Notes: generated by a model not told the origin, from the sequence alone. Shown: positions 44,308 through 55,163, counted from the first letter of the stretch. The stretch: DNA of 64,000 bases from Brevipalpus yothersi (GCA_003956705.1 QZCP01000248.1:1-64000), one strand, 5' to 3'. A program made the numbers and translations.

Positions 44308-46243
44308 GACTGTTTCTTTTGTGATAAAAAGATGAAAAAAAAGAGATGCAGAAAAGTTTCCGTCTCGCTTCCTGATCCATGAGCTCATGTGTTTGTAATT
44401 TTCATGAGTAATTATTTAGAAACGTCATTTTTGCGAACAGATAACTTCTCTCTCTGGTAGTTGTATTCCATTTTTTTTTCGTCGAAAATTTAGGTTCTCG
44501 TGGTACAGCAAGAAGGTTGCTGGGAACGAAGCTTAGTTCAATTGGGCCATGAAGTAATAAGGAAAAGACAGAGTTTTTCTCTCTCCCTGAACAGCTCTTA
44601 CGTACTATTTCCGCAGTTATTCCAACAATAACGAGAGGAAGAGAGAGAACATGAGTGAACGATTCTCCGAAACGATAGCCATTCGTTCAAATGGATGAAG
44701 AGAGAGAGAGACATGAATTATAGTGACGCAATAGCCATGAGTCGGAATATGAGGTGGAAAATAAGAGTTCAGTGGCCGATAATCTATTTCTTCCCTTCAT
44801 CACAGCTATACACATACAAAGAGACAGCTAGTCACCAGCATGAGTCTAGTTGAAGAGAGTCCACTAATCAGACCTAATCAATGACCTGCTTGTCCAAAGT
44901 GACAGCAGGTATTAACAACATTAGAGAGGAGAAAAAAAGTGTACTAATAGAGATGAAACTCATTGAGTTTGCCAACGTTCAAATGAGCAGGAAGAGAATC
45001 GTGAAGGCAGAAAGAAGAAAGAAGAGGAGAGGATAGAAAAAATTGCCTAAACCTATCAATATGATGGAGAATGTTGTGATAATAAATACTCTCTCTCTCT
45101 CTTTCCATGAAACTTGAGACAGTTTGGCATAATTTTTCAAAAATTTAGCAACAACTCGTTATGGAAAATATTTCAACACAATATTGCCTCCATGATTAAT
45201 TGATGTAAGAATGCATGGCAAAATTTGACCGACTCACTGGTGGATGATTTTCGGCACGTAGCCAAGATATTTATAAATGACAACTATGCTAGACTTGCTA
45301 AAAATTTCATATATCATTCAGAATATTGTCAAATATTCATTTCTTACTGGCAATTGTACAGGCAAATTTTGCATCCAAAAAATTGTGGAACACATAGTTG
45401 GCTGACTGGCTTTTCCGGCCTCTTTCCATGTTCTTCTATTGGCGGGAAAGAATTTCTCTCAACTACTCTTTCAGAATCAATTGTATTTCCAAATGATTCA
45501 GTTTGACTGATAAAAATTTGCATAAATGCATAACATTCCTAAAGTTGAACCCATAGTCTGTGTGAGCCTTTTGGGTATAGTGTTCATGATGATTATTCTT
45601 GCTGAATAAACGTAATCGAACGATCGAATATGACAAGGCTCGCCAGCATTTACTGCTGATTAAGATGATTTGCTGCTGGAAGGATAGCTTCAGTCTGTAC
45701 TTTTGGAATGATTAGTACTCCAGGGCTAGATCTTGATAAGTTCTCATTAATCTTGGCGATAGTTGAGAAAAATTCTCACTGATGCTTTTTGAGTCAACTA
45801 TTCAATGTTGATGGTCTCAAATTTCAGGATACGGTCTTCATATTTCAAGTTCAAGGGCGAATATTACATGGAAAATTTCTTCTGATCAATTGCCTTTACT
45901 TAATCATCTGCAAAATTGTGTCGAAAATAATCTGGCTGAATGTAGCGAAGGAATTCCCGTCAGAAAAATTTCTTGAACATGATGCACGATGATTCATTTC
46001 GATAATTTTTTATCTCCTGATTCCGATTATGTTTTGCAAAACAATTTTCAGGCTAGATAGAAAAAGGATAAATATACTTTTATCCGAATAGATTTAATTC
46101 CAATTGATTTAATGAATCGAAAATCTTTGTGAATATTTGGTAAACTCAACTATATTGGCCTCTTATATTGTATTGATTGTCTTTGACAAAACAATTAATA
46201 TATCTATGAAATCAATTGATTCAAAAAAACTGAGCATTTATCG

Positions 46244-46248
<5 letters not shown>

Positions 46249-46302
<54 letters not shown>
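46249..46302. repeat. (AG)n microsatellite in the CNG gene 3' UTR
   Basis: About 27 AG units ending 29 bp downstream of the CNG channel stop codon. Read on the gene strand it is (CT)n, so the mRNA would carry (CU)n. Confidence 0.92.
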
Positions 46303-46304
<2 letters not shown>

Positions 46305-46330
46305 ACAAATAATTGTCTCATGAGTATCGA

Positions 46331-48820
46331 TTAACATTCATCGTTTTTCAATTCCTCATCCCATTCACTTTCATTATCAATATCCTCCAGTGAATAGTCT
46401 TGGCCAAAAGCTGCCTCATCACATTCAGCCAATTCTTCGAAATCCGAAAAAGATTCTGTAGTTGATCTAATTCGAGTGGAAGGCATATAGCGAGGTCGCT
46501 TTCGAGCACGACTATAGCCTTCCGAGGCAGATGTTGATGGTACATCAAATGATCGAGTTCGTTTCAACATTTGACTACATGCAGATTCAGGTGGAAGCAT
46601 TTGCATAACCATTTTCAAAAGTTTCGGAGTTCCAGATTTTCCGTATTCTGGCTCTTTTATAATACAATCAACGTCAATCGAAGATTCTGGTGTAAGGTGT
46701 CGATCGCGCAGAGCACGTTCCTGGATCACTTGTTTTGCCTTGTTGTGAAGTTTTTTCTGGGTTTCAGGATAATTTCTCAATGTATCCCACAGATCTGATT
46801 TGGAGAGCATAAAGAGATTTGAATATCCTACACTCTGTACGGATGCTGTTCGTCTTGATAAACCAGGAATACCCAGGACAGCAATCTCTCCAAACACTCC
46901 TCCAGGACCCAATTCACATATTCTTGATTCATTTCCAATCCTATCTTCTCGTAGGATATTGACTTTTCCTTTGCTCACAATATACATCTCATAGCCAACT
47001 TCACCTTTACGGCATATGTAATTATTAGGTAGAAAAAGGATAGGCTTCAGTTTTACCGCTATATCACGGATAACATTCTTGTCACAATCTTTGAACAGAT
47101 CCACTTGACTGAGCATTTTATAGTGAATGTCCATAGCCAAATCGGCTCTAATTTTCATCGGTAGTGTGTAGAAAATTTTGTTCTCATTGAATAGTTTCTG
47201 CTGTTCCCATGTGTGAGTGATCCATTGTCGTACTCGACACTTTATATCTTCTGGCAGATTAAGATTATCCATGTATCGAAGAATTGAGTCCAATATTTGG
47301 CGATAATGTGCTTTGTTCTGACTGGCTGTAGCCACAATATCTCGAATTTGTCCAATCAAAAATGCGAACACAAATATTCCCAACAGCCAACTGAAAGTCA
47401 TGAACATGTATTCATACGAGTTGGTTGGCTTAGGCATTTTGCCACTGATTGAGGTTGCAGTTCGAATGGAAAAGTAGAGGCATCTTATGTATGCATTGCC
47501 TTTGTTATCGTATACCCATTCGTTGGCATCGAAACCTTCCAGATAAGAGATGTAATAAAAGGCGCAAGCATTTAGATGGATAAGAAACATCATGTAAGTC
47601 AATGTTCGCAGTATTCGAAAGAAGTAAGGCCATTTTGCTAGTGCATCCACTCGATCGAAAAACTGCCAAAAAGTTTGGACTTTCAGCAGACGAGGCAATC
47701 GTAGTATTGACTTGGGTCCTATGAGCAAATAGAATATGTCCAGAGGCATCATGGCCAAACAATCGAATCGAAACATGGAACTTTCATGATAATGCTGGCG
47801 ACATCGGCGAACATCTCGTATGACTTGACCTTTTTCCACAAAGGTTACTCGGCTTTTGAAAAAAAGTACGTCAAGTAGGAAAATAAAATCGGAAGCATAA
47901 TCTAAAATGAAGAAAGTTTCCAGATTGGATTCCGTTTGATATGGAAAAGAAGAGCGCAAAAATATGATCCAACAATTGTAAAGGTAAGCTATGGTAACGA
48001 TCATCAGCCATGAAATATAAAAATAGCTTTGAAAATCGAAAACACCAATCTCATGTTTTGATAGCCGTGATTTCAATTGTTCCCAACATGTTCTGGATAA
48101 GTCGAGGGAATTCTCATCACTTCCATATTTTTCCAGCCATTCGGGAGGAAGAGAAGGAAGAGATGATGAAGATGATGATTTGGATGGTGATGATTCAACA
48201 GACAGTTGTGATGGATCGATGGTACCTGGTTTACCTTTGTGTCCACCCACCATGTGGGTTGGACTTTCGTGTGGTATTCCAATGGGCTTAGATATTCTGG
48301 TTTTGATTGTTGATGCACGCTGACGGAAAGATCTGATGAGTTCATGAATACGATGAACTACGGAAGCTGATGATGTTTCGATTGGTGAATAGGGCAATGA
48401 GAAAGGCTGTGAATCAGCTAGAAATGTTGATGCTGGTAAATTTCGAAGATTGGTCAGTATTTCAGTTTCATTTTCAGATGATGATTTCAATATATTTGAA
48501 CATGGAGAAGAATCTCGAGCTTTCCATTCATCTCCTGAACTGTCGATTGTCGCTTCATCATGATTGGCTGATCGAAATGCTTTCACCTTGGCACTCCTTG
48601 AGCGTCTTCTCATGACCTGATGATAACGGTCCTGTGAATCGCTTTCCATTGCATCCCAACTCAAAGATCGGCCAAAATAATGGGTTGAATATCGTCGAGA
48701 AGAGGAAACATCCACCTCATCCACATTATGGCTCATATCACAAGAGCTACTCGGAGGTGGTGTAGCATAAACTGATGGTGTTTTGGGTCTAGTTGCCGAT
48801 AGAACAACTTGTTTGAACAT
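46331..48820 (-). CDS. Cyclic nucleotide-gated cation channel, beta-type subunit (intronless)
   Basis: CNG channels open on cGMP or cAMP binding and pass cations in sensory cells; beta subunits modulate heteromers. The 829-aa product is one exon. Residues 1-240 are a Ser-rich cytoplasmic N terminus. Six transmembrane segments follow (S1 near 267-288), with S4 around RLPRLLKVQTFWQFF (374-388). The pore SIRTATSISGKMPKP (451-465) lacks the filter Glu of alpha subunits. The S6/C-linker is GIFVFAFLIGQIRDIV (481-496). The cyclic nucleotide domain is about 585-690, with FGEIAVL (643-649) and the phosphate-contacting RRTA (656-659). The end of the domain and GTPKL (730-734) resemble CNGB subunits. 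The Met at 48820 (MFKQVVLSA, with A at -3) was preferred. An ATG 36 codons upstream would add His/Phe-rich sequence that looks like 5' UTR. C-terminal residues 785-829 are acidic. Confidence 0.92.
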   Translation of the reverse strand: MFKQVVLSATRPKTPSVYATPPPSSSCDMSHNVDEVDVSSSRRYSTHYFGRSLSWDAMESDSQDRYHQVMRRRSRSAKVKAFRSANHDEATIDSSGDEWKARDSSPCSNILKSSSENETEILTNLRNLPASTFLADSQPFSLPYSPIETSSASVVHRIHELIRSFRQRASTIKTRISKPIGIPHESPTHMVGGHKGKPGTIDPSQLSVESSPSKSSSSSSLPSLPPEWLEKYGSDENSLDLSRTCWEQLKSRLSKHEIGVFDFQSYFYISWLMIVTIAYLYNCWIIFLRSSFPYQTESNLETFFILDYASDFIFLLDVLFFKSRVTFVEKGQVIRDVRRCRQHYHESSMFRFDCLAMMPLDIFYLLIGPKSILRLPRLLKVQTFWQFFDRVDALAKWPYFFRILRTLTYMMFLIHLNACAFYYISYLEGFDANEWVYDNKGNAYIRCLYFSIRTATSISGKMPKPTNSYEYMFMTFSWLLGIFVFAFLIGQIRDIVATASQNKAHYRQILDSILRYMDNLNLPEDIKCRVRQWITHTWEQQKLFNENKIFYTLPMKIRADLAMDIHYKMLSQVDLFKDCDKNVIRDIAVKLKPILFLPNNYICRKGEVGYEMYIVSKGKVNILREDRIGNESRICELGPGGVFGEIAVLGIPGLSRRTASVQSVGYSNLFMLSKSDLWDTLRNYPETQKKLHNKAKQVIQERALRDRHLTPESSIDVDCIIKEPEYGKSGTPKLLKMVMQMLPPESACSQMLKRTRSFDVPSTSASEGYSRARKRPRYMPSTRIRSTTESFSDFEELAECDEAAFGQDYSLEDIDNESEWDEELKNDEC

Positions 48821-49750
48821 TTTGATTCGATTGGAAAAGAATAGTAAGAATAGTATGTGCCAATGGTGAGGGTGAGTGAGTGAGTGTTGGATGACCAGAG
48901 GATGCTCAATATGATTGAAATGTATCAACAGCGAGTCGATGTAATCAGCAGTGAAATGTTCACCTCATCAATAGCCACCAGGCTGAGAAGAAAGTGTTCA
49001 TTAAGGTAGCACAGTTGAAGTGGGATCGAAAATATTCGGATCGATTCATTATATAATATGTGGAGTGGAATATGTCGATCAAAATTATTGGATGAGATCG
49101 GATTACTTTTGGTAGATCAGCAGAGAATAATGATTCTGGTGACAACAGAATCGGGCGGAACAAAGATTGTAATGAGAAAAAATATTGCTGTTTCAGCTAG
49201 TTAGATACAAATGGGCTCCAGGGGATGGATAGTGATGGTCAGGAAGAGCAAGCAGATCCACTGGATACTCATCAACAATATTGATAACTCAATGTCGTCA
49301 CAAAATGCGGTGATAAGCTAGAAAGCAATTTGGTCAACAAGAATATCTTGTTTCCAAGCAATCGCTCTCTTGTCCATTCCAGGAAATCGATCGATTTTAG
49401 CTCTGACTCGGAAGAAAGGCTCATATATATACGTGACTTTTCTACTTTTCAGGAGCTACATCTTGTGCCATGGTTGAACTTTCTATTCCACAACTCACAG
49501 GAAGCCATACAGAAGATGTTCAAATTCGAACTTGACTGAAATCAATTACAAAAAGAATAAAGTTCATTCCCTTGGAAGAGAAAGCCTAACATTATTAGAT
49601 GAAAATCAATCAAGGAACTCATAGAACTGAGAGCTTTTATACTATGAATGGCTATGATTTGAATCATTCTTTTTTAATTCTTTGCATGAAAAAGAGATAT
49701 TCCACTGAAGAAACAATGTAATAGGCATCGATAGTTAAAAATTGAATGAG
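48821..49750. other. Spacer between CNG channel and RanGAP1
   Basis: About 0.9 kb holding the CNG 5' region and the RanGAP1 3' end. Both genes are on the minus strand. No supported feature was seen. Confidence 0.5.
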
Positions 49751-51702
49751 TTAAAGCGATTGGAGAAGCTTCTGGCAAAAAGCTTGAGGTATCTTGTTTT
49801 CTGGTGCCCTATGAAAAGATTGAGAAGATATCACCTTAGTGATTCAGAATATTGTCGCAAAAATTTCGAGAGAAGGAACTCACGTTTTCAGGAAAAGCTG
49901 TAATATGGAACGATAGCTTTGAGGAATATATTCCAAATGTTCGTTTAGAGCAACAAAAACTCCTCTTAGGTCAAAATTCTTTTTATGATAGCCTTCTTCA
50001 CTCTGAAACAAATATTTTAAAATATGGTAAATGGTAAAATATTGTGATTCCAATAGGAACTTGATCATAATAAGAGTGACAGATAAGAAAATTCACCTTT
50101 ATTAAGCCCATATGAGCCAGAAGACTTTGAGTAGCTTCGAATGGAGAACCTTTACGCACCACAGCTTGGATAATATAGCTAAGATCTTTGAGAGTGACCG
50201 CATGTAGGGTACCAGTGTTTTCTTCAAATTGTTCACTTGAAAGATGGACATAGTCTCGACAAAGATTATCAATGGTGTGATCCTAGGATTGAGAGAATCA
50301 GGCTCAATTCTGTTCAATAGAATAATCGAATGGAGGAATTTACCATGAAACTGTTGATCATCTCCTCAGGATTCTCGACGTATCTTCGTGCCTGATTGGT
50401 GTCCTCGTCACTGTCTTCATCTTCTTCATCTTCTTCTTCTTCATCTTCCTCGTCAGACACTTCATCACCGCCGACTTTGACATACTCATCATCATCGTCC
50501 TCTTCATATTCACCTTCATCGTCTCTGTAAGAGAAAAAAAATGAGAGAGATAACATTGAAATGAATAATCATTGACAATTATAAAGGAAAGAACTTACTC
50601 AATAATCAATTGTATTTTCTGTCCAATTTCGTCCATCATAAGATCGCAATTTTCATCGCCTAAATTGTTACAGCTAAGATCAATTGATAAAGACGGGTTG
50701 AAATTCGCAGGATCAGAGAAAGTTTCAATGATCAAGTCAACAACTTCTTGACCACCGATCTCATTTCCTTGAAAGATCATCGATTTCAATCCAGGAAGGA
50801 TTCCGTTTTCTTTTAAAGACTCGAGAATTAATTTGAAGCCCTCTCCTTTCAGCAGACAATCACTCAAATTTAGCTCACGAAGATTTTTTGCTCTCTTTAG
50901 TGCCTCAGCCATCATTCTGCTACCTTCAACTTTCATGGTGTTGTCACTGAGATTGAGAATCTCAAGATTTCCCTTGACAGCACGTGAGAGAGCTTCAATT
51001 CCAGGAACGTTTATTCCATTTTGAATCATTTCAACTTGCCTAAGATCAGGCATTCTGAAAAATAAAAGAGAATTGAAATTAAGAAATTGCTCGTTAAAAC
51101 GTTGAAAAATTATGAAAAAAGTGTACTAACGTTTCCAAAGCAGCTGCAATCGCTTTGGCACCTGGATTTTCAAGCCTATTTCGACCACATATGAAAATTT
51201 GTAATTTTTTCAAATTATGAAGAGCTCGGCCGAGAATTTTACTTCCACTAGGACCAAGACCATTGTTGTTGAGTCTCAAAATTTTCAACGATTCACATGC
51301 TTCATGTTCCAAGAAAGGAGCCAAAGCTTCCATTCCAATGGGACCGAATGCATTGTCACTAAGATCTAATTCGGTTAATCTTGTGTTAGACAAGATGATA
51401 CCTTGACTCAAGGATTTGACAGCTAAAGGTATCTCATTTTTAAGGCGTCCAGTGAAAATATCTTTCAAAATGGCATATTTAAAATTGGTTGCACTCTCAA
51501 ATGCCTCCGCAATGGCTCCTGCAGCATCAACACCCAATGTATTGCCTTCTAAATTGAAATATTTCATGTTCGAACAGCCACGAATACTGTCCACAATTTT
51601 GGCGGCATCTTGTTGACTGTCCAACTTTAATCCTTGACCAGCAAATGATACCGATTCATCATCACCAATATCACTTCGCTCTTCCTTATTCGGTGAAGCC
51701 AT
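49751..51702 (-). CDS. RANGAP1: RanGAP1, Ran GTPase-activating protein (six exons)
   Basis: RanGAP1 stimulates GTP hydrolysis by Ran on the cytoplasmic side of the nuclear pore, which sets the direction of nuclear transport. Exons are complement(51131..51702), (50599..51054), (50344..50524), (50097..50282), (49884..50002) and (49751..49808), all phase-compatible, giving 523 aa. The leucine-rich repeat domain spans about 20-342. The catalytic arginine is Arg86 in FTGRLKNEIP. A very acidic stretch (about 344-386, GEYEEDDDDEYV onward) is the family hallmark. The C-terminal domain (404-523) contains HMGLIKSEEG, with a SUMO consensus IKSE (Lys465) at the site used in vertebrates. The exon 5 donor overlaps an in-frame TGA (AAAAC/GTGAGT), so unspliced RNA would end six residues before APENKIP; the spliced form was preferred because it extends the domain. 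The start MASPNKEERS is followed by the expected N terminus. Confidence 0.94.
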
Positions 51703-52142
51703 TATCGGTATGATGATGAACACACACAGACACACAAAACACTTTTCGTTAACAACACACAATTACACACACCAGAATATTATATCGTCATGAATCAAAG
51801 TGTAATTAAATTTAAATCACACACAATAACAATCATCCACAAACAAAACAAACTTTTTTTCCTATCTGAAAGATTTGAATTTTTTGCCTCTCGTCTTAAC
51901 AACGTTCCTGAACACAGATAATCGAAAAAATATCTATTATCGATACTATCGATAGTATTGCAAATGCTGTGGAAAGTTTACAGTGTAAACAGAAACACGT
52001 GTTTGAAAGTCTTGAAACACGTTGATTGTGTTTTAATTGCAATTGTGGTGACAATTTGTTTGACCATTGTTTTTTTCGTGTGGGATGGATTCTTATTGAG
52101 GTGATAATTGTTCGCACTTAATCGGATATCATCATCATCATC
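51703..52142. promoter_or_regulatory. Divergent promoter between RanGAP1 and AFG2
   Basis: These 440 bp separate the start codons of two oppositely transcribed housekeeping genes. There is no clear TATA box. Two TATCGATA boxes lie near the middle (listed separately) and a CACGTG E-box is at about 51998. The layout suggests a shared bidirectional promoter; this is inference from spacing and motifs. Confidence 0.6.
51938..51954. promoter_or_regulatory. Twin TATCGATA (DRE-like) boxes
   Basis: TATCGATA occurs at 51938-51945 and again at 51947-51954, one base apart. The second lies in a perfect 16-bp palindrome at 51943-51958. TATCGATA is the DRE bound by DREF in Drosophila housekeeping and replication promoters; whether this organism uses it is not known from the sequence. 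Confidence 0.5.
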
Positions 52143-53873
52143 ATGGTGAGAAATATGAGAGGAAGAGGTCGTTCAAGTGCATCAAATCGAAATGGATTGT
52201 GTTTGAATGATGTAGGTGGATTGAGTGAACAGATTGAAATGATCAAAGATCTGATCGAACTTCCTTTACGTTTTGGTGGTGATTCATCTGGGGGAATTGA
52301 TGTGAGTCATGGTATATTGTTGCATGGACCGCAAGGGACGGGAAAAAGCTTAGTAATACAAGCTTTGGCAAATGAGTTGACTCCGAAAGTTAATTTTCTC
52401 AATATTTACGGTGATATGTTATCAGATGATCCGTTGAAAGAAGCGCCAGAAAGTGTTGATCCAAAATTGACCGTTAATTCCACTCCAACATCCAATCGTA
52501 AGGTAGACAGTGTGGAAATAGTTTACAAATCAAAGCTTGATCGACTATTGAAACGAGCTCTCGATTGTGCACCGAGTGTGGTTGTACTTGATGAAATTGA
52601 TTCATTTTGTTCGAGTAAGAAAAATGTGACAGATAAAGAAAGTAATTTCTATCGTACACTACGAAACTTCTTAGATGAAAAAAGAAGTAACAAAAGGGTA
52701 GTTGTGTTAGCCGTAACCAATCAATTAGAATCTGTACACAATGGCTTACGAAGGCCAGGTAGGTTAGACGAAGAAATTGAATTTCCAGTTCCATCAGCAG
52801 CCGAAAGATTAGAAATTTTGAAAAAAATTTTCTCTAAAGAAACTCATGATATATCGGAAAGTTGTCTCAAAGCTATCGCTGAAGATGCTCATAGCTACAC
52901 TGGTGCTGATCTCAAGCGTGTGTGCAATAGAGCTCTATTCAATTGTTATCGCCGTCGAAAAAAAACAATTGATACAACAAGATCAATCACTGAAGAAGAT
53001 GTTAGAGCTGCTCTCCGAAAAATCAAGCCTACCTCAATGAAAGAAATAACACTAGAAGTTCCCAAAGTTTATTGGAAAGACATCGGTGGAAATGAGAGAG
53101 TAAAGGAAGAATTAGAACAAGCTGTTGTGTGGCCTCTGAAACATCCTGAAGCATTCATCAAACATGATATACGACCGTCCAAAGGAGTTTTGATGTATGG
53201 TCCTCCTGGCTGCTCAAAGACAATGATTGGTAAAGCTTTGGCAACCGAAAGTCAACTCAATTTTATCGCCATTAAAGGTCCCGAATTGTTTGACAAATAT
53301 GTCGGAGAATCGGAGAAATCTGTCCGAGAAATTTTCCGGAAGGCCAAGCAAGCAGCTCCAGCAATTTTATTTTTCGACGAATTGGATGCTCTCGCTTCGG
53401 AACGTGGTGGAAGTGGCTCTCAATCTTGTACAGTCGGAGATCGTGTGCTTGCTCAGTTGCTCATCGAAATTGATGGTATTGAAGAGCTTGACGGCGTGAC
53501 TATTGTAGCCGCTACTAATCGACCTGACAAAGTGGATACGGCTCTGTTACGCCCCGGTCGATTAGATTCGATTATATATGTTCCTCTACCCGATAAGGAA
53601 ACTCGTGTAGAAATATTCAAAATTAGAATGAAACGGATGTTAGTATCAGAAAAGGTTCGAGGTGATATCGACAAACTCGCTGAGTTAACTGATGGGTATT
53701 CTGGAGCAGAGATTGTCGCCTTGTGTCAAAAAGCAGTTCGCTTGGCCCTAGAAAAAGATATAAATGCCGATGAAGTTGATATGGCTCATTTTACTGAGGC
53801 TTTCAAATTCGTCAAACCTAGAATTAAACCAACCTATATAGAATTCTTCTCACAGTACCATCTGAATAATTAG
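52143..53873 (+). CDS. AFG2A: AFG2/SPATA5-type double AAA ATPase
   Basis: AFG2-type ATPases are hexameric and, in ribosome biogenesis, extract a shuttling factor from cytoplasmic pre-60S particles. The 576-aa product is one exon with two AAA modules. D1 has Walker A GPQGTGKS (62-69), Walker B VVVLDE (146-151) and RRPGR (203-207). D2 has Walker A GPPGCSKT (353-360), Walker B ILFFDE (408-413), AATNRPD (456-462) and RPGRLD (470-475). The GPPGCSKT form, with the following GKALATES, marks AFG2/SPATA5 rather than p97 or NVL. D1 has Gln for the usual Pro in its P-loop. The protein starts directly at D1, so the N-terminal domain of the longer homologues is missing. Either this is a short form or upstream exons were missed; ATG/GTGAGA at the start could be read as a donor. 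The family call is firm. Confidence 0.92.
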   Translation: MVRNMRGRGRSSASNRNGLCLNDVGGLSEQIEMIKDLIELPLRFGGDSSGGIDVSHGILLHGPQGTGKSLVIQALANELTPKVNFLNIYGDMLSDDPLKEAPESVDPKLTVNSTPTSNRKVDSVEIVYKSKLDRLLKRALDCAPSVVVLDEIDSFCSSKKNVTDKESNFYRTLRNFLDEKRSNKRVVVLAVTNQLESVHNGLRRPGRLDEEIEFPVPSAAERLEILKKIFSKETHDISESCLKAIAEDAHSYTGADLKRVCNRALFNCYRRRKKTIDTTRSITEEDVRAALRKIKPTSMKEITLEVPKVYWKDIGGNERVKEELEQAVVWPLKHPEAFIKHDIRPSKGVLMYGPPGCSKTMIGKALATESQLNFIAIKGPELFDKYVGESEKSVREIFRKAKQAAPAILFFDELDALASERGGSGSQSCTVGDRVLAQLLIEIDGIEELDGVTIVAATNRPDKVDTALLRPGRLDSIIYVPLPDKETRVEIFKIRMKRMLVSEKVRGDIDKLAELTDGYSGAEIVALCQKAVRLALEKDINADEVDMAHFTEAFKFVKPRIKPTYIEFFSQYHLNN

Positions 53874-53939
53874 TGACCCTGTTTTCTTTTCTATTTTATT
53901 AATACCTCTGATACATACCTCTATTCTCAATTTGGTTTG

Positions 53940-53942
<3 letters not shown>

Positions 53943-53979
<37 letters not shown>
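53943..53979. repeat. (CT)n microsatellite in the AFG2 3' region
   Basis: About 18 CT units starting 69 bp after the AFG2 stop codon, in the sense orientation of the gene. Confidence 0.92.
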
Positions 53980-53984
<5 letters not shown>

Positions 53985-55098
53985 CATACTTTGTACAACT
54001 ACACTGCATGAGTATGATTAAAGTTTTACACATTTTCTACCTAACTTCAACAAAATCATATCTCGGCACATCATTCAGCTCATAAAAATCTCACGAAAAG
54101 TGTTGATAGCTGACAAATGGCTGGTTGAAGTGTTTCAAGTGTCCATTTTCATTATTCCCACTTTGGATGACACCTTTCGATGACCGAATGAGAAAAGGAA
54201 TAAAAATCCGGTCATCAGAAGAGATTGTCTGGATCACTATCAGTAGAAGGATCCTAACGATCAGCCACACTTTTGAGCGTATGTGTCGATGTGGTGGGTG
54301 AAGAGCCTGAGTTGATGATTCCAATCTTCCGAGTTCTTATTATTATTTCTTACTTTCGATATCAACAAGCCCATAACAAACATTCAACATTCATCTTGTC
54401 CTTTTTCTCGGCCATTTGCTACTCGATTTCCCTCCACCACGATGATGAGGGGATTAAATTCGTAGTGAACCGCGAAACGGTAACGTTTATGAGCGATGTG
54501 ACCACTTCATTCATCCATTCCATTCATTCAGATCACTATCAGTGAACGATGGAGCTTCATGTTTTTTGTGTATCACGATTCTTTCTCTAGTGGCTCACAA
54601 TTCCTATCATGATTTGTTGCTCTCTCTCCAAATACAATTAAAATGGTTCATGAAACGGCTCATGATAAGCCAATTAGAATGGAATTGACTATGCATCTTT
54701 CCATGAACGATTGTGATGATCCCAAGTCCACTTTCACTTTTAGATGGTCAGCATGGAGAGAAAGAGAGAGAGAGAGAGAGAGCGAGGATGGGAATAGTCA
54801 AATTTCGGTATTAAAGCAACAAAAAGAAACAAAATAACCGGCCAAAATGTGCCTCATCGAAGCATCCATCACGATCTAAGATCAATTCGTTTGCATAATC
54901 AATTGGAAAAGCATATCATGAGGCGATAGATAATATGAACCCAAGAGCGACAGGAAACAATAATGTTCATTCATAATTTCGAGTAAATTTGATTTCAACG
55001 TTTACCCACATCATACTCAAATGTCAAATGATTATGAAGGTAAATAGTGAAAACATAATAAGTGTCAATTGGCCAACACTTCAAGGTAAGGAAGAGAG

Positions 55099-55163
<65 letters not shown>

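Larger units (their letters stand above)
38312..46330. other. 8 kb gene-free, microsatellite-rich interval
   Basis: No open frame with protein-like composition was found on either strand. The interval carries at least eight GA/CT arrays (38515, 38691, 39199, 39687, 40399, 40639, 41921 and 44265) and small CA runs. It includes the upstream region of PTEN at its left end; the CNG gene terminates at its right end. Confidence 0.6.

Noticed and set aside
48821..48928. Upstream ATG at 48928 giving 36 more residues on the CNG subunit
   Set aside because: The extra residues are His/Leu/Phe-rich with no similarity to CNG N termini, and the ATG at 48820 has a better context. It is left as probable 5' UTR, though not disproved.
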